DNA of 64,000 bases from Streptomyces sp. HUAS MG91 (lineage in GTDB: Bacteria > Actinomycetota > Actinomycetes > Streptomycetales > Streptomycetaceae), in NCBI RefSeq assembly GCF_040529335.1, contig NZ_CP159534.1, positions 1,860,001 to 1,924,000 on the forward strand, written 5' to 3'. Both the position numbers and the translations under genes were made by a program. Shown here in pieces: positions 34,856 through 48,975 of the stretch (the stretch's first letter is position 1; the number at the start of each line of letters is the position of its first letter). The notes beneath the pieces are model-generated. The model was not told the origin of the DNA and did not search any database. It saw nothing but the letters and a program-made list of their open reading frames with translations.

Positions 34856-35920
34856 TTAAAGCCCGGCCTCGGCCAATCGCTCCAGAACCTTCACAGAGTC
34901 CAGCTCGCACACACCGTCTCCACCGGCGGCCCAGGCGGCCCCGCACAATGCCCGCAGCCCGTCGAGCGGATCCCCCTCCCCGGTCAGTTCCAGCGCGTCG
35001 TCCCCGGCCGAGGCGGTCCACCCGCCGCAGCGCACCTCGCCGCCGGTGTCCTCGACGTCCGGCTGCCCGCGCAGCAGCCCGCGCAGATCGCGGTCCACGT
35101 ACGTCGGACGGTGCTGCGGCGGCGCGGCAAGCAGTTGCGCCCCGTCGGTCACTCCGGTGAGCACGAGCAACGAGTCCACTCCGCCGTTGAACGCCCCCTC
35201 GATGTCCGTGTCCAGCCGGTCGCCGACGACGAGCGGTGTCTTGGCCCCGGTGCGCAGCACGGTCTCGCGGTGCATCGGCGGCAGCGGTTTGCCGGCGACC
35301 TGCGGGTCGGCACCCGTCGCGATCCGGACGACCTCGACCGCCGCGCCGTTCCCCGGCGCGATGCCGCGGCCGCTCGGGATCGTCAGGTCGGTGTTGGACG
35401 CGAACCACGGCACGCCCCGCGCGATCGCGTAGCAGGCCTCGGCGAACCGGCTCCACGCCATGTCGGGCCCGCCGTACCCCTGGGCGACGGCGGCGGGGTC
35501 GTCATCAGCGGATTCGACCGGCACGAGCCCGCGCTCGCGCAGCGCGACCCGCAGCCCCTCGCCGCCGATCACGAGCACCCGCGCCCCTTCGGGCACCTGC
35601 TCGCTGATCAGCCGGGAGACGGCCTGCGCGGAGGTGATCACGTCCTCGGCCCCGGTCGGGGTGATCCCCAGCTCGGTCAGGTGCCCGGCGACGGCGTCGG
35701 GGGTCCGCAGCGCGTTGTTCGTGACGTACGCGAGGGCCATCCCGCCGTCCCGCGCGGTGGCCAGCGCGTCCACGGCGTGGTCGATGGCGTGCCCACCCGC
35801 GTAAACGACCCCGTCCAGGTCGAGCAGGGCGGTGTCATAGGCCTCGCTCAACGCCCGCGCACTGCCGTCGGGCCGCACGCGCGGTCCGCTGCCGGCCTCC
35901 TCGCGTTCACTCTGGCTCAT
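34856..35920 (-). CDS. HAD-superfamily hydrolase, NagD/IIA type
   Basis: Predicted sugar- or nucleotide-phosphatase of HAD class IIA, 354 residues. The nucleophile motif is LLDLDGVVYAGG near residue 33. YVTNNALRT gives motif II, and GDRLDTDIEGAFNGG carries the metal-binding acids of motif IV. About 100 extra C-terminal residues beyond a standard NagD (RPTYVDRDLRGLL onward) form a small unassigned domain, and the last 30 are Gly-rich. The ATG at 35920 begins MSQSEREEAG; a longer reading exists. It is divergent to DUF1015 by 71 bp, so the two may share a promoter region. Confidence 0.85.
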   Translation of the reverse strand: MSQSEREEAGSGPRVRPDGSARALSEAYDTALLDLDGVVYAGGHAIDHAVDALATARDGGMALAYVTNNALRTPDAVAGHLTELGITPTGAEDVITSAQAVSRLISEQVPEGARVLVIGGEGLRVALRERGLVPVESADDDPAAVAQGYGGPDMAWSRFAEACYAIARGVPWFASNTDLTIPSGRGIAPGNGAAVEVVRIATGADPQVAGKPLPPMHRETVLRTGAKTPLVVGDRLDTDIEGAFNGGVDSLLVLTGVTDGAQLLAAPPQHRPTYVDRDLRGLLRGQPDVEDTGGEVRCGGWTASAGDDALELTGEGDPLDGLRALCGAAWAAGGDGVCELDSVKVLERLAEAGL

Positions 35921-35991
35921 TACGTATCGCTCCTCGTTCGATCCCACTCCCCGATCATCCCTCACGGCACCGACACTCGTACGATGCACGA

Positions 35992-37296
35992 ATGAACACT
36001 GCAGGTCGCACGGCACAGACGGGAAACCACGGCCTGGACCTGATGCCGTTCAGGGGGGTGCGGTACGTCCCGGAGCGGGTCGGCAGTCTCGCCGCCGTGA
36101 CCTCGCCCCCGTACGACGTCGTCGTACGCCCCGACGGCCTGCTGCATCTGGAGAGCGCGGACCCGTTCAACATCGTCCGGCTGATCCTGCCGCAGGCGAC
36201 GGATCCCGCCGCCCGCAACGCCCAGGCGGCCGCGACCCTCCGGCACTGGCTGACCGAGGGCGTCCTCGCCCCCGACCCGGAACCCGCGCTGTACATCTAC
36301 GAGCAGCGGGGCGGTGACATGCTCCAGCGCGGTGTCATCGGCGCCCTCCATCTGTCCGAGGCGGCGGAGGGGGTCGTCCTGCCCCACGAGGGTGTCATGC
36401 CGCATGTCGTCGAGGACCGCGCCGGCGTCATGCGCGCCACGGAGGCGAACCTCGAACCGCTCCTGCTCACCTATCGCGGCAACGGCGGCCCGACCGGTGC
36501 CTCGGCCGTCATCGAGCGCACCGTGCGCCGGCCCCCGCTCCTCGCGACGACCACGGAGGACGGTTACGACCACCGCCTGTGGGCCGTCACGGACCCGGCG
36601 GACCTCGGGCACATCCAGGCCGACCTGGCCTCCCACCAGGCCCTGATCGCCGACGGCCATCACCGCTGGGCGACCTATCTGAGGCTGCGCACGGAACACC
36701 CGGCGGCCGCGTCCTCTCCCTGGGACTACGGTCTGGTGCTCCTGGTCGACACGGCCCGCTATCCCTTGCGGGTCCGCGCCATCCACCGCCTCCTCAACCG
36801 GCTCCCGCTCGACGAGGCCCTGGCCGCAGTCGCCGGCTCGTTCCGCGTACGAGAGGTCGAGGGCCCCCTCCCGCACGCCCTGGCGTCCCTGGCGCACGCG
36901 TCGGAAGACGGCAACGCCTTCCTTCTCGCCGGCGGCACCACGGACACCTATCACCTCCTGGACCGCCCCGATCCGGCCCTTCTCGCCCGTACGATCCGCA
37001 CGGACCGTCCGGAGGCCTGGCGCACGCTGGACGCGACGGTGCTGCACGCGACGCTGCTCGGCCATGTCTGGGGCATCCCGGAGGACTCGCCGGCCGACAT
37101 CGCGTACATCCACGACACGGAGGCCACGGTCGAGAAGGCGCGCCGGGACGGCGGTACGGCGGTGCTGATGCACCCGGTGCGCGAGGACGTCGTCCGCGAG
37201 CTGGCGCAGCAGGGCGTGACGATGCCCCGGAAGTCGACGTCGTTCGGCCCGAAGCCGGCGACGGGCCTGGTCCTGCGCACCCTCACCGACGACTGA
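35992..37296 (+). CDS. DUF1015 family protein
   Basis: A 434-residue protein of a widespread but uncharacterised family, often called a putative kinase or HTH-like protein in annotations. The family pattern is GLDLMPFRGVRYVPERVGSLAAVTSPPYDVV at the N-terminus and IADGHHRWATYLRLR near 222. The genome context (HAD phosphatase divergent, repeat protein convergent) gives no clue to its reaction. Ends just before a GC-rich hairpin. Confidence 0.82.
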   Translation: MNTAGRTAQTGNHGLDLMPFRGVRYVPERVGSLAAVTSPPYDVVVRPDGLLHLESADPFNIVRLILPQATDPAARNAQAAATLRHWLTEGVLAPDPEPALYIYEQRGGDMLQRGVIGALHLSEAAEGVVLPHEGVMPHVVEDRAGVMRATEANLEPLLLTYRGNGGPTGASAVIERTVRRPPLLATTTEDGYDHRLWAVTDPADLGHIQADLASHQALIADGHHRWATYLRLRTEHPAAASSPWDYGLVLLVDTARYPLRVRAIHRLLNRLPLDEALAAVAGSFRVREVEGPLPHALASLAHASEDGNAFLLAGGTTDTYHLLDRPDPALLARTIRTDRPEAWRTLDATVLHATLLGHVWGIPEDSPADIAYIHDTEATVEKARRDGGTAVLMHPVREDVVRELAQQGVTMPRKSTSFGPKPATGLVLRTLTDD

Positions 37297-37297
37297 C

Positions 37298-37324
37298 GGG
37301 CGGGCCCCCGAAGGGACCCGCCCG
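37298..37324. terminator. Bidirectional terminator between DUF1015 and the RDD-repeat gene
   Basis: The arms GGCGGG...CCC and GGG...CCCGCC, with one bulged A, form a compact hairpin between two convergent genes. It has no U-tract, as is usual in Streptomyces. Confidence 0.55.
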
Positions 37325-37347
37325 CCACTCACCGCACGAAGCAGTCC

Positions 37348-39135
37348 TTACTGGTCCTGCTCGTCACGCCGCTCGTCATCGGCCTGCGCGGGCGCGGCAC
37401 CGTCCTCGGCGCCCTCGCTCTCGCTCTCGTCGAAGGCGTCGACGAACTCGACCCCGTCCAGCTCGGCGAGCCGGTCGGACGCGTCGGTGCTGCCGTCCTT
37501 GTCGGACTCGACGGCCTTGGCGAACCACTCGCGCGCCTCGTCCTCACGTCCGGCGGCCAGCAGCGCGTCGGCGTACGCGTAGCGCAGTCGCGCGGTCCAC
37601 GGCTGTACGGAGCTGGAGGCGAGCTCGGGGCTCTGCAGGGTGACGATGGCGGCGTCGAGCTGCCCCATGTCCCGCCGTGCCCCGGCCGCGACGAGCCGCA
37701 TCTCGACCTGCCCGGCCTTGTCCAGCTTCTGCACCTCGGGGGCCCCGGCCATGTCGAGCGCCTTCTCCGGCCGCCCGAGCCCGCGCTCGCAGTCGGCCAT
37801 GACGGGCCACAGCTCGACATTGCCGGTCATCCGCCGCGCGGCCCGGAACTCGGCGAGCGCCTCGCTGTACTTCTGGTTGGCGTACGCGGCGAAACCGGCG
37901 GCCTCGCGCACGGCGGCGACGCGCGAGGCGAGCCGCAGCGCGACCCGCGAGTACCCGTAGGCACCCTCGGGGTCCTCGTCGATCAGCCGCGCCACCATCA
38001 CCAGGTTCTTGCCGACGTCCTCGGCAAGCCCCTTGGGCAGCGACTGGAGCTCCTGCTGCACGCCCTTGTCGAGCTCGAACCCGGAGACGTCCTCGGGAAT
38101 CGGCAGCCGCTTGATCGGCTCACGGTCCCGCTCGTCGCGCCCACGGAAGCCACCGCCACGCCGGTCGTCCCGACGGTCATCGCGCCGGTCGTCACGCCCA
38201 CGGAACCCGCCGGGCCGCCCACCACGGTCGTCCCGCCGCGGCCCACGCGCCCCACGGTCATCGTCCCGCCCACGGAAGCCACCACCACGTCGGTCGTCCC
38301 GACGGTCGTCGCGTCGGTCATCACGGCGGAAGGGGGGACGGTCGCCGTCACGGCGGGGCCCACGGTCCCGGTCCCGGTCGCGGTCACCGTACGAGGGACG
38401 GTCATCGCGGCGATCGCGGTAACCGCCGCCACCGCCACGGTTGTCATCACGCCGGTCGCGGAAGCCACCACCGCGGTTGTCGTCACGCCGAGCCCCGTAC
38501 GAGGGACGGTCGTCACGGCGATCATCGCGGCGGTCATCACGGCGGTCGTCGCGCCGGAAGGGGGGACGGTCGCCGTCACGGCGGGGCCCACGGTCACGGT
38601 CCCGGTCGCGGTCACCGTACGAGGGACGGTCATCACGCCGGTCGCGGTAGCCACCGCCACCACGGTTGTCATCACGCCGGCCGTAAGACGGACGGTCGTC
38701 GCGCCGGTCATCACGGCGGAAGGGGGGACGGTCGCCGTCACGGCGGGGCCCACGGTCACGGTCCCGGTCGCGATCACCGTACGAGGGACGGTCATCGCGG
38801 CGATCGCGGTAACCGCCGCCACCGCCACGGTTGTCATCACGCCGGTCGCGGAAGCCACCACCGCGGTTGTCGTCACGCCGAGCCCCGTACGAGGGACGGT
38901 CATCACGGCGATCATCCCGCCGGTCATCGCGCCGGTCGTCGCGACGGAAGGGGGGACGGTCCCCGTCACGGCGGGGCCCACGGTCGCGATCCCGGTCACG
39001 GTCACCGTACGAGGGACGGTCATCGCGGCGGTCACGGCGCGGCCCACCGCTGTTTCCGCGGTACCCGCCCCGGTCACCACTGTCCCGGCGGCGCTGGTCG
39101 CGCTCGGGTCGCTCGTCGGGAGAGTTGGTGGACAT
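37348..39135 (-). CDS. RDD/RGG-repeat protein with TPR-like C-terminus
   Basis: A 595-residue protein in two halves. Residues 1 to about 330 are highly charged disordered repeats built from RDDR, DRDRDRDRGPRRDGDRPP and GGGFRDRR units. The DNA repeats with periods of 228, 162 and 228 bp (listed separately). From about 350 (LPIPEDVSGFELDKGVQQEL) a helical, TPR-like domain follows (YGYSRVALRLASRVAAVREA, ALAEFRAARRMTGN, DALLAAGREDEAREWFAKAV). The final 40 residues are acidic. RGG/RDD tails of this type in other proteins bind RNA; a role in RNA metabolism or condensates is inference. No operon partner; it lies just after the rRNA operon terminator. Confidence 0.8.
   Translation of the reverse strand: MSTNSPDERPERDQRRRDSGDRGGYRGNSGGPRRDRRDDRPSYGDRDRDRDRGPRRDGDRPPFRRDDRRDDRRDDRRDDRPSYGARRDDNRGGGFRDRRDDNRGGGGGYRDRRDDRPSYGDRDRDRDRGPRRDGDRPPFRRDDRRDDRPSYGRRDDNRGGGGYRDRRDDRPSYGDRDRDRDRGPRRDGDRPPFRRDDRRDDRRDDRRDDRPSYGARRDDNRGGGFRDRRDDNRGGGGGYRDRRDDRPSYGDRDRDRDRGPRRDGDRPPFRRDDRRDDRRDDRRGGGFRGRDDDRGARGPRRDDRGGRPGGFRGRDDRRDDRRDDRRGGGFRGRDERDREPIKRLPIPEDVSGFELDKGVQQELQSLPKGLAEDVGKNLVMVARLIDEDPEGAYGYSRVALRLASRVAAVREAAGFAAYANQKYSEALAEFRAARRMTGNVELWPVMADCERGLGRPEKALDMAGAPEVQKLDKAGQVEMRLVAAGARRDMGQLDAAIVTLQSPELASSSVQPWTARLRYAYADALLAAGREDEAREWFAKAVESDKDGSTDASDRLAELDGVEFVDAFDESESEGAEDGAAPAQADDERRDEQDQ
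38331..39070 (-). repeat. Coding tandem repeats of 228/162/228 bp
   Basis: The marker GGAAGGGGGGACGGTC recurs at about 38327, 38555, 38717 and 38945, giving spacings of 228, 162 and 228 bp with near-identical intervening sequence. All are multiples of three, so copy-number change would keep the frame. The 162-bp unit is a shortened version lacking the RRDDNRGGG/FRDRR part. Recent duplication or gene-conversion is likely; a length polymorphism between strains is expected. Confidence 0.85.
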
Positions 39136-39210
39136 CGATGGACTCCTGTCTTCGGTACCGCAGTCATTCTCGCGCAGCCGGGGTGCCGGCGCGCTCCGAG
39201 AAGAGTTCTG

Positions 39211-39262
39211 GAAATACAAAAGGACCCTTGGTCCCAGCATGTGTGCCGGGACCAAGGGTCCT
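39211..39262 (-). terminator. rRNA operon terminator
   Basis: A perfect 15-bp stem (39221-39235 with 39248-39262) and 12-base loop follow the 5S gene on the minus strand, and the next bases are TTTTGTATTT. It is the best intrinsic terminator in the window and ends the rrn transcript. Confidence 0.93.
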
Positions 39263-39272
39263 CTCAAAAATA

Positions 39273-39391
39273 GTTCGGCGGCGTCCTACTCTCCCACAGG
39301 GTCCCCCCTGCAGTACCATCGGCGCTGTAAGGCTTAGCTTCCGGGTTCGGAATGTAACCGGGCGTTTCCCTCACGCTATGACCACCGAAAC
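39273..39391 (-). rRNA. rrf: 5S ribosomal RNA
   Basis: About 119 bases. On the minus strand it begins GTTTCGGTGGTCATAGCG and ends near CGCCGCCGAAC, typical for Streptomyces 5S, with the internal GAACCCGGAAGCTAAGCC loop. Ends are estimated to within a few bases. Confidence 0.97.
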
Positions 39392-39528
39392 CCTTTCAGA
39401 CATCCCTCAAAAGGGACGTAAGAACAGGGCGGCGAACTAGCACACTCTTCAATTGATAAGTGAAACTGTTCAGCCAGCACAACTGTTCGTTGTCTGGGAA
39501 CAACACAGTGGACGCGAGCAACTGAGGA

Positions 39529-44484
<4,956 letters not shown>

Positions 44485-44997
44485 ATGTTTCCCCGTCATC
44501 GGGGTGACACCACGAGAGCGGAACCGGAAGAGGAATAATCTCCCGGTTCACAGCGTCCTCGCTGTGTTTTTACAAAGGAACCTCGTCTCAGAGAGACGGG
44601 GTATCAACATATCTGGCGTTGATTTTTGGCACGCTGTTGAGTTCTCAAGGAACGGACGCTTCCTTTGTACTCACCCTCTCGGGCTTTCCTCCGGGCGCTT
44701 CCCTTCGGTATTTCGTGTTTCCAACCTTACCAGATCCTTTTTCCGTTCCGTTTCCGGTCCGAATTTTTTTCCGGTGGCCGTTGGAGGGCCTTTGCCTTTC
44801 GGCGTGTCCACTACGTTAGCCGATTTCCTCGGTGACTCATAATCGAGTTCCGCGGGCTTGAATTCGGGCGTGCAGGCACGCCGGAAAGACCCCGCCGAGG
44901 GAAGTCGTAGTAGTGGTTTGGCCGCTCTCGGGTGGTGGCTGAACGCCCTACCCGGGTCAAGCGGCTCGGGCTACGTTACGGATCGCGCAAGGGCGCG
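44485..44997 (-). promoter_or_regulatory. rRNA operon leader and promoter region
   Basis: About 510 bases upstream of 16S with no gene. Reading toward 16S, a TAAGGT -10-like hexamer lies at 44724-44729 (minus strand), followed by about 230 bases of leader. The leader contains the boxA-like TTGAGAACTCAACAGCGTGCC segment at about 44625-44645, and an inverted repeat (GTCTCTCTGAGAC) at 44584-44600. Further promoters, of which Streptomyces rrn operons usually have several, probably lie between 44730 and 44900; no unambiguous -35 was identified. Confidence 0.6.
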
Positions 44998-45636
44998 TCA
45001 AGTTCGTCGGCGCGGGGTATGCGGCCGATAAGGGCTCACCGTCGGGTCGTTGGGGATCCAGAACCGCCACGGGTGGACCCCGCCGGGGCCCGAGACTCCC
45101 GTCCGCGGGCCGTTGCGGACCTGGTCGGCCGGGGTGGGGGTGCCCTGCAGCACGGTCAGGGGTGAGTCGGGGCCGGCGCAGGCATCGGTGCCGTTCAGGG
45201 AACGGTCCACGCCGAGGGCCGTGGCCAGCCGGGCCGGGCCTTTGGCCAGTTCTTTGTCGTTGCGGGCCGAGAGTCGGCGCTCGCGGGCCAGCTCGGCGCC
45301 CTCGGTGATCTCGCCGGCGCGGAGAAGAACGCCGCTCGCTCTGCCTTCCTCCCCGCAGACGAGGTTCATGCAGTGCCACATGCCGTAGGTGAAGTAGACG
45401 TAGACGTGCCCGGGCTGACCGAACATCACGCTGTTGCGGGCGGTACGGCCTCGGTAGGCATGGGAGCCGGGGTCGTTCGCACCGTCGTACGCCTCGACCT
45501 CCGTGAGGCGGAGTTCGATCGGGCCGTCCGGGGTACGGCGTACCAGGACGCGGCCGAGTAGGTCGGGTGCGACGTCCAGGACGGGGCGATCGAAGAAGTC
45601 ACGGGACAGGGGCGTACGGTCAGGGGCCGCGATCAT
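44998..45636 (-). CDS. 3-methyladenine DNA glycosylase (AAG/MPG family)
   Basis: Removes alkylated purines such as 3-methyladenine and hypoxanthine from DNA. The 212-residue protein matches the MPG fold: [20 protein letters not shown], the catalytic-region [22 protein letters not shown] and [16 protein letters not shown]. The ATG at 45636 begins the conserved part; a longer in-frame reading runs antisense into the next gene and is not credible. It is divergent from Spo0M and stands alone between the rRNA operon and that gene. Confidence 0.92.
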   Translation of the reverse strand: MIAAPDRTPLSRDFFDRPVLDVAPDLLGRVLVRRTPDGPIELRLTEVEAYDGANDPGSHAYRGRTARNSVMFGQPGHVYVYFTYGMWHCMNLVCGEEGRASGVLLRAGEITEGAELARERRLSARNDKELAKGPARLATALGVDRSLNGTDACAGPDSPLTVLQGTPTPADQVRNGPRTGVSGPGGVHPWRFWIPNDPTVSPYRPHTPRRRT

Positions 45637-45772
45637 GCCGCCCGAGGGTAATGGAGCGGGCGGGGTGGGCACGTGCGGAACCGGGCGCGGGTGTACCGCG
45701 TTTGTAGTCAGCAGTATTAAGCAGTGTTGTCGTCGTCTAGCGCGCTCGTTCGCGTACGGAGGGAATCGGGAC

Positions 45773-46555
45773 ATGGGGTTCAAGCGGCTGTTGGCGAGTC
45801 TTGGTGCGGGCGGGGCGTCTGTGGAGACCGACCTCATCGAGCCCAATGTCGTGCCCGGCGGTGTCGTGCAGGGTGAGGTGCGGATCCAGGGCGGCTCCGT
45901 CGACCAGGAGATCGAGGGTCTCTCGGTCGGGCTGCAGGCCCGGGTCGAGGTCGAGGGTGCGGACCAGGAGACCAAGCAGAACATCGAGTTCACCAAGACG
46001 CGGCTCGGCGGCGCCTTCCCCCTTCAGGCCAACGCCGTGCACGCGGTGCCGTTCGGTCTGGAGATCCCGTGGGAGACGCCGGTCACCACGATCGACGGGC
46101 AGCAGCTGCGCGGCATGAACATCGGGGTGACCACCGAGCTGGCGATCGCGCGGGCCGTCGACTCCGGCGACCTGGACCCGATCAACGTGCACCCGCTGCC
46201 GTCGCAGCAGGCCATTCTCGACGCCTTCATCAGCCTCGGGTTCCGCTTCAAGAGCGCCGACATGGAGCGCGGGCACATCCGCGGCACGCGGCAGAAGCTG
46301 CCGTTCTACCAGGAGATCGAGTTCTACCCGCCGCAGCAGTACCGGGGGCTCAACCAGGTCGAGCTGAGCTTCGTCGCCGACGACCGGGAGATGGACGTCG
46401 TCCTGGAGATGGACAAGAAGCCGGGGCTGTTCAGCGAGGGCAGCGACACCTTCCGGTCGTTCGTCGTCGGGCACCACGACTTCCAGGGCACCGACTGGTC
46501 GGCGTACCTCCACCAGTGGCTGTCCGAGGTCGGCAGCAAGCGGAACTGGTTCTAG
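45773..46555 (+). CDS. Sporulation-control protein Spo0M family
   Basis: A 260-residue protein of the Spo0M family, whose arrestin-like fold is known from Bacillus; the molecular role is unclear but mutants affect sporulation. The start [21 protein letters not shown] and the following [16 protein letters not shown] beta pattern are typical. GGAGGG lies nine bases upstream of the ATG. It is followed by the PEBP gene after 44 bp, so the two may be cotranscribed up to the terminator at 47168. Confidence 0.86.
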   Translation: MGFKRLLASLGAGGASVETDLIEPNVVPGGVVQGEVRIQGGSVDQEIEGLSVGLQARVEVEGADQETKQNIEFTKTRLGGAFPLQANAVHAVPFGLEIPWETPVTTIDGQQLRGMNIGVTTELAIARAVDSGDLDPINVHPLPSQQAILDAFISLGFRFKSADMERGHIRGTRQKLPFYQEIEFYPPQQYRGLNQVELSFVADDREMDVVLEMDKKPGLFSEGSDTFRSFVVGHHDFQGTDWSAYLHQWLSEVGSKRNWF

Positions 46556-46599
46556 GGTTTGTCTGTCTCTGCAGACTCGTCCAACAAGGAGGTGTCGTT

Positions 46600-47142
46600 G
46601 TGACCGAGCAGCCCGGGCGTGCTCCGCTGCCTCACGACTTTCATCCGCAGGTGCCGTCGTTCAGCGTGGTGAGCGAGGACTTCGAAGCGGGCGGAGTGCT
46701 CGACGACGCTCAGGTCTACGCGGCCGGTAACACCTCGCCGCATCTGCGCTGGGAGGGCTTCCCCGCCGGGACCAAGAGCTTCGCCGTGTCCTGCTTCGAC
46801 CCGGACGCGCCGACCGGCAGCGGGTTCTGGCACTGGTCCGTCTTCGACATCCCGGTCTCGGTGACCGAGCTGCCGACGGGTGCGGGCACCGGCAAGTTCG
46901 AGGGGCTTCCCGAGGGCGCCGTCCAGGTGCGCAACGACTACGGGAGCAAGGACTTCGGCGGTGCCGCGCCGCCGGCCGGCGACCCGGCCCACCGGTACGT
47001 GTTCACGGTGTACGCCGTGGACCAGGAGAAGCTGGGGCCCGACTCCGACGGTTCGCCCGCCTTCGTGGGGTTCAACCTGCGGTTCCACACGCTCGCGCGC
47101 GCCCAGGTGATCGCCGAGTACGCGGCTCCCGCGGAGAGTTAG
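46600..47142 (+). CDS. PEBP/YbhB-YbcL family protein
   Basis: A 180-residue member of the phosphatidylethanolamine-binding/Raf-kinase-inhibitor family. The ligand-pocket motifs are [22 protein letters not shown] and the [15 protein letters not shown] segment. Bacterial members lack a clear role; annotations as kinase inhibitors are by homology. AAGGAGG is seven bases before the GTG at 46600. A strong terminator follows 26 bp after the stop. Confidence 0.9.
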   Translation: MTEQPGRAPLPHDFHPQVPSFSVVSEDFEAGGVLDDAQVYAAGNTSPHLRWEGFPAGTKSFAVSCFDPDAPTGSGFWHWSVFDIPVSVTELPTGAGTGKFEGLPEGAVQVRNDYGSKDFGGAAPPAGDPAHRYVFTVYAVDQEKLGPDSDGSPAFVGFNLRFHTLARAQVIAEYAAPAES

Positions 47143-47167
47143 CGAGAGTCAGCGTTCACGGAACGTT

Positions 47168-47214
47168 TGCCCGCCTCTGGTCTTGGAATTGATCAGAGGC
47201 GGGCATTTTTTATT
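47168..47214 (+). terminator. Intrinsic terminator after the PEBP gene
   Basis: A perfect 12-bp stem (47168-47179 with 47194-47205), 14-base loop and the U-tract TTTTTTATT. One of the few classical U-rich terminators in the window. Confidence 0.92.
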
Positions 47215-47296
47215 GCGTTGTCCATCTCGGCGTGCACGGCCAGAGTTGACGCACGGACGCCGAGGGGTGATCCGGTGCGCACGGGAGGTGGGCAGG

Positions 47297-47803
47297 ATGC
47301 GGGACACACTGGTGCTGAACGCGAGCTTCGAGCCGCTCTCGACGGTGACGCTCAACCGAGCGGTGGTGCTGGTACTGACGGACAAGGCCGTCGTCGAGCA
47401 GGCCCATCCCGAACTGCGCATGCGCGGTGCCGCGATCGAGATGCCCGTACCGCGGGTGATCAGGCTGTGCCGGTACGTACGGGTGCCGTTCCGAAGACGC
47501 GCGCCGTGGTCCAGGCGCGGCGTGCTCGTGCGGGACCAGCACCGGTGCGCGTACTGCGGCAGGCGGGCGACGACCGTGGACCACGTCGTGCCGCGTTCTC
47601 GGGGCGGCGCGGACTCGTGGCTCAATACGGTCGCTTCCTGCGCCGAGGACAATCACCGGAAAGCGGACCGGACGCCGGAGCAGGCCGGAATGCCGCTGCT
47701 GCGGGAGCCTTTCGAGCCGACGCCCGCCGACGCGATGCTGCTGTCGCTCGGGACGGGCAGTGAGGTGCTGCCGCAGTGGCTGAGCAGGCCGACCGCCGCG
47801 TAG
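47297..47803 (+). CDS. HNH endonuclease domain protein
   Basis: A 168-residue protein with an N-terminal helical part (MRDTLVLNASFEPLSTVTLNRAVVLV) and a C-terminal HNH nuclease with a zinc knuckle: CAYCG, DHVVPRSRGG, the Asn in SWLNTV and the Cys/His in SCAEDNHRKADR. GGGAGG is eight bases before the ATG at 47297. The family is widespread in actinobacteria as a housekeeping protein, not tied to a restriction system; its substrate is unknown. No methyltransferase or toxin gene is adjacent, so a defence role is not supported. Confidence 0.86.
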   Translation: MRDTLVLNASFEPLSTVTLNRAVVLVLTDKAVVEQAHPELRMRGAAIEMPVPRVIRLCRYVRVPFRRRAPWSRRGVLVRDQHRCAYCGRRATTVDHVVPRSRGGADSWLNTVASCAEDNHRKADRTPEQAGMPLLREPFEPTPADAMLLSLGTGSEVLPQWLSRPTAA

Positions 47804-47818
47804 GCACTTCCGTGCGGG

Positions 47819-47856
47819 GCGGGTCCATCGGCCTTGGGGTCGATGGGCCCGTCTTT
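47819..47856 (+). terminator. Terminator after the HNH gene
   Basis: GGGTCCATCG (47821-47830) pairs with CGATGGGCCC (47841-47850), one wobble, followed by GTCTTTCGTC. It sits 18 bp after the HNH stop. Confidence 0.75.
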
Positions 47857-47879
47857 CGTCTTCGCGTTCGCTGTGGTTG

Positions 47880-47912
47880 CTCGCGCCGTTCCCCGCGCCC
47901 CTGACGGGGCGC
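47880..47912 (+). repeat. Dispersed GTTCCCCGCGCCCCT element, copy 5
   Basis: Core matches the other copies from GTTCCCCGCGCCCCT; upstream GCTCGCGCC differs. GCGCCCC/GGGGCGC forms a 7-bp hairpin at 47895-47912 just beyond the SPFH stop. Confidence 0.65.
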
Positions 47913-47914
47913 TT

Positions 47915-48838
47915 CTAGTCGATCGGGGGCGTCTCGCGGCGCTCCTTGCTCGGGGCGCCCGCCATCGGGCCGAAGTTGCCGATCGCGCCCGACAGGCCCT
48001 TGAGGGCGTCGCCGATCTCGCTGGGGACGATCCAGAGCTTGTTGGCGTCGCCCTCGGCGATCTTCGGGAGCATCTGGAGGTACTGGTACGAGAGCAGCTT
48101 CTGGTCCGGGTCGCCGGCGTGGATGGACTCGAAGACCGTACGGATGGCCTGCGCCTCACCCTCGGCGCGCAGGGCCGCCGCCTTCGCCTCGCCTTCCGCG
48201 CGGAGGATGGCGGACTGCTTCTCACCCTCGGCCGTGAGGATCTGGGACTGCCGGATGCCTTCGGCGGTGAGGATCGCGGCGCGCTTGTCACGGTCGGCGC
48301 GCATCTGCTTCTCCATCGAGTCCTGGATGGAGGTCGGCGGCTCGATCGCCTTCAGCTCGACGCGGTTGACGCGGATGCCCCACTTGCCGGTCGCCTCGTC
48401 GAGGACGCCGCGCAGGGCCGCGTTGATCTCCTCGCGGGAGGTGAGGGTCCGCTCCAGGTCCATGCCGCCGATGATGTTGCGGAGCGTGGTGACCGTGAGC
48501 TGTTCGATGGCCTGGATGTAGCTGGCCACTTCGTAGGTCGCGGCACGGGCGTCCGTCACCTGGTAGTAGATGACCGTGTCGATGTTGACCACCAGGTTGT
48601 CCTGGGTGATCACCGGCTGGGGCGGGAACGGCACGACCTGCTCGCGCAGGTCGATGCGGTTGCGGATGGAGTCGATGAAGGGGACGACGATGTTCAGACC
48701 CGCGTTGAGCGTGCGGGTGTAGCGGCCGAAGCGCTCCACGATGGCCGCGCTGGCCTGCGGGATGACTTGGATGGTCTTGATCAGGGCGATGAAGACCAAC
48801 ACCACCAGAATGATCAGGACGATGATGATCGCTGACAT
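47915..48838 (-). CDS. SPFH/stomatin-like membrane protein
   Basis: A 307-residue stomatin/prohibitin-type protein. One N-terminal membrane helix (residues 3-22) anchors the SPFH domain (QVIPQASAAIVERFGRYTRTL through KAIEPPTSIQDSMEKQM), followed by an Ala/Glu-rich coiled coil (EGEKQSAILRAEGEAKAAAL). Stomatins form lipid-microdomain scaffolds. Downstream partner of the NfeD-like gene: such pairs are conserved across bacteria and the two proteins interact. The order NfeD then SPFH on the minus strand fits one transcript with 137 bp between. Confidence 0.93.
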   Translation of the reverse strand: MSAIIIVLIILVVLVFIALIKTIQVIPQASAAIVERFGRYTRTLNAGLNIVVPFIDSIRNRIDLREQVVPFPPQPVITQDNLVVNIDTVIYYQVTDARAATYEVASYIQAIEQLTVTTLRNIIGGMDLERTLTSREEINAALRGVLDEATGKWGIRVNRVELKAIEPPTSIQDSMEKQMRADRDKRAAILTAEGIRQSQILTAEGEKQSAILRAEGEAKAAALRAEGEAQAIRTVFESIHAGDPDQKLLSYQYLQMLPKIAEGDANKLWIVPSEIGDALKGLSGAIGNFGPMAGAPSKERRETPPID

Positions 48839-48975
48839 CGCGTCTCCTGTGCCCTTCGTGCCGACTTCGTCCGGCGACGTCCCGCCGGAAGATCATGGGA
48901 TCTTGCTCGTCGAGTCTGTCAGAACAGCCCTGGTGTCGTGGCTGGTTCCAGCCACATCGCGGTGTGCTGAGAAGT

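Noticed and set aside
38331..39070. CRISPR-like array
   Set aside because: The regular repeats lie in frame in one coding sequence, with units of 162-228 bp and no spacers.
47297..47803. HNH protein as part of a defence or mobile element
   Set aside because: No methyltransferase, integrase, toxin or phage gene is adjacent, and composition matches the core genome.
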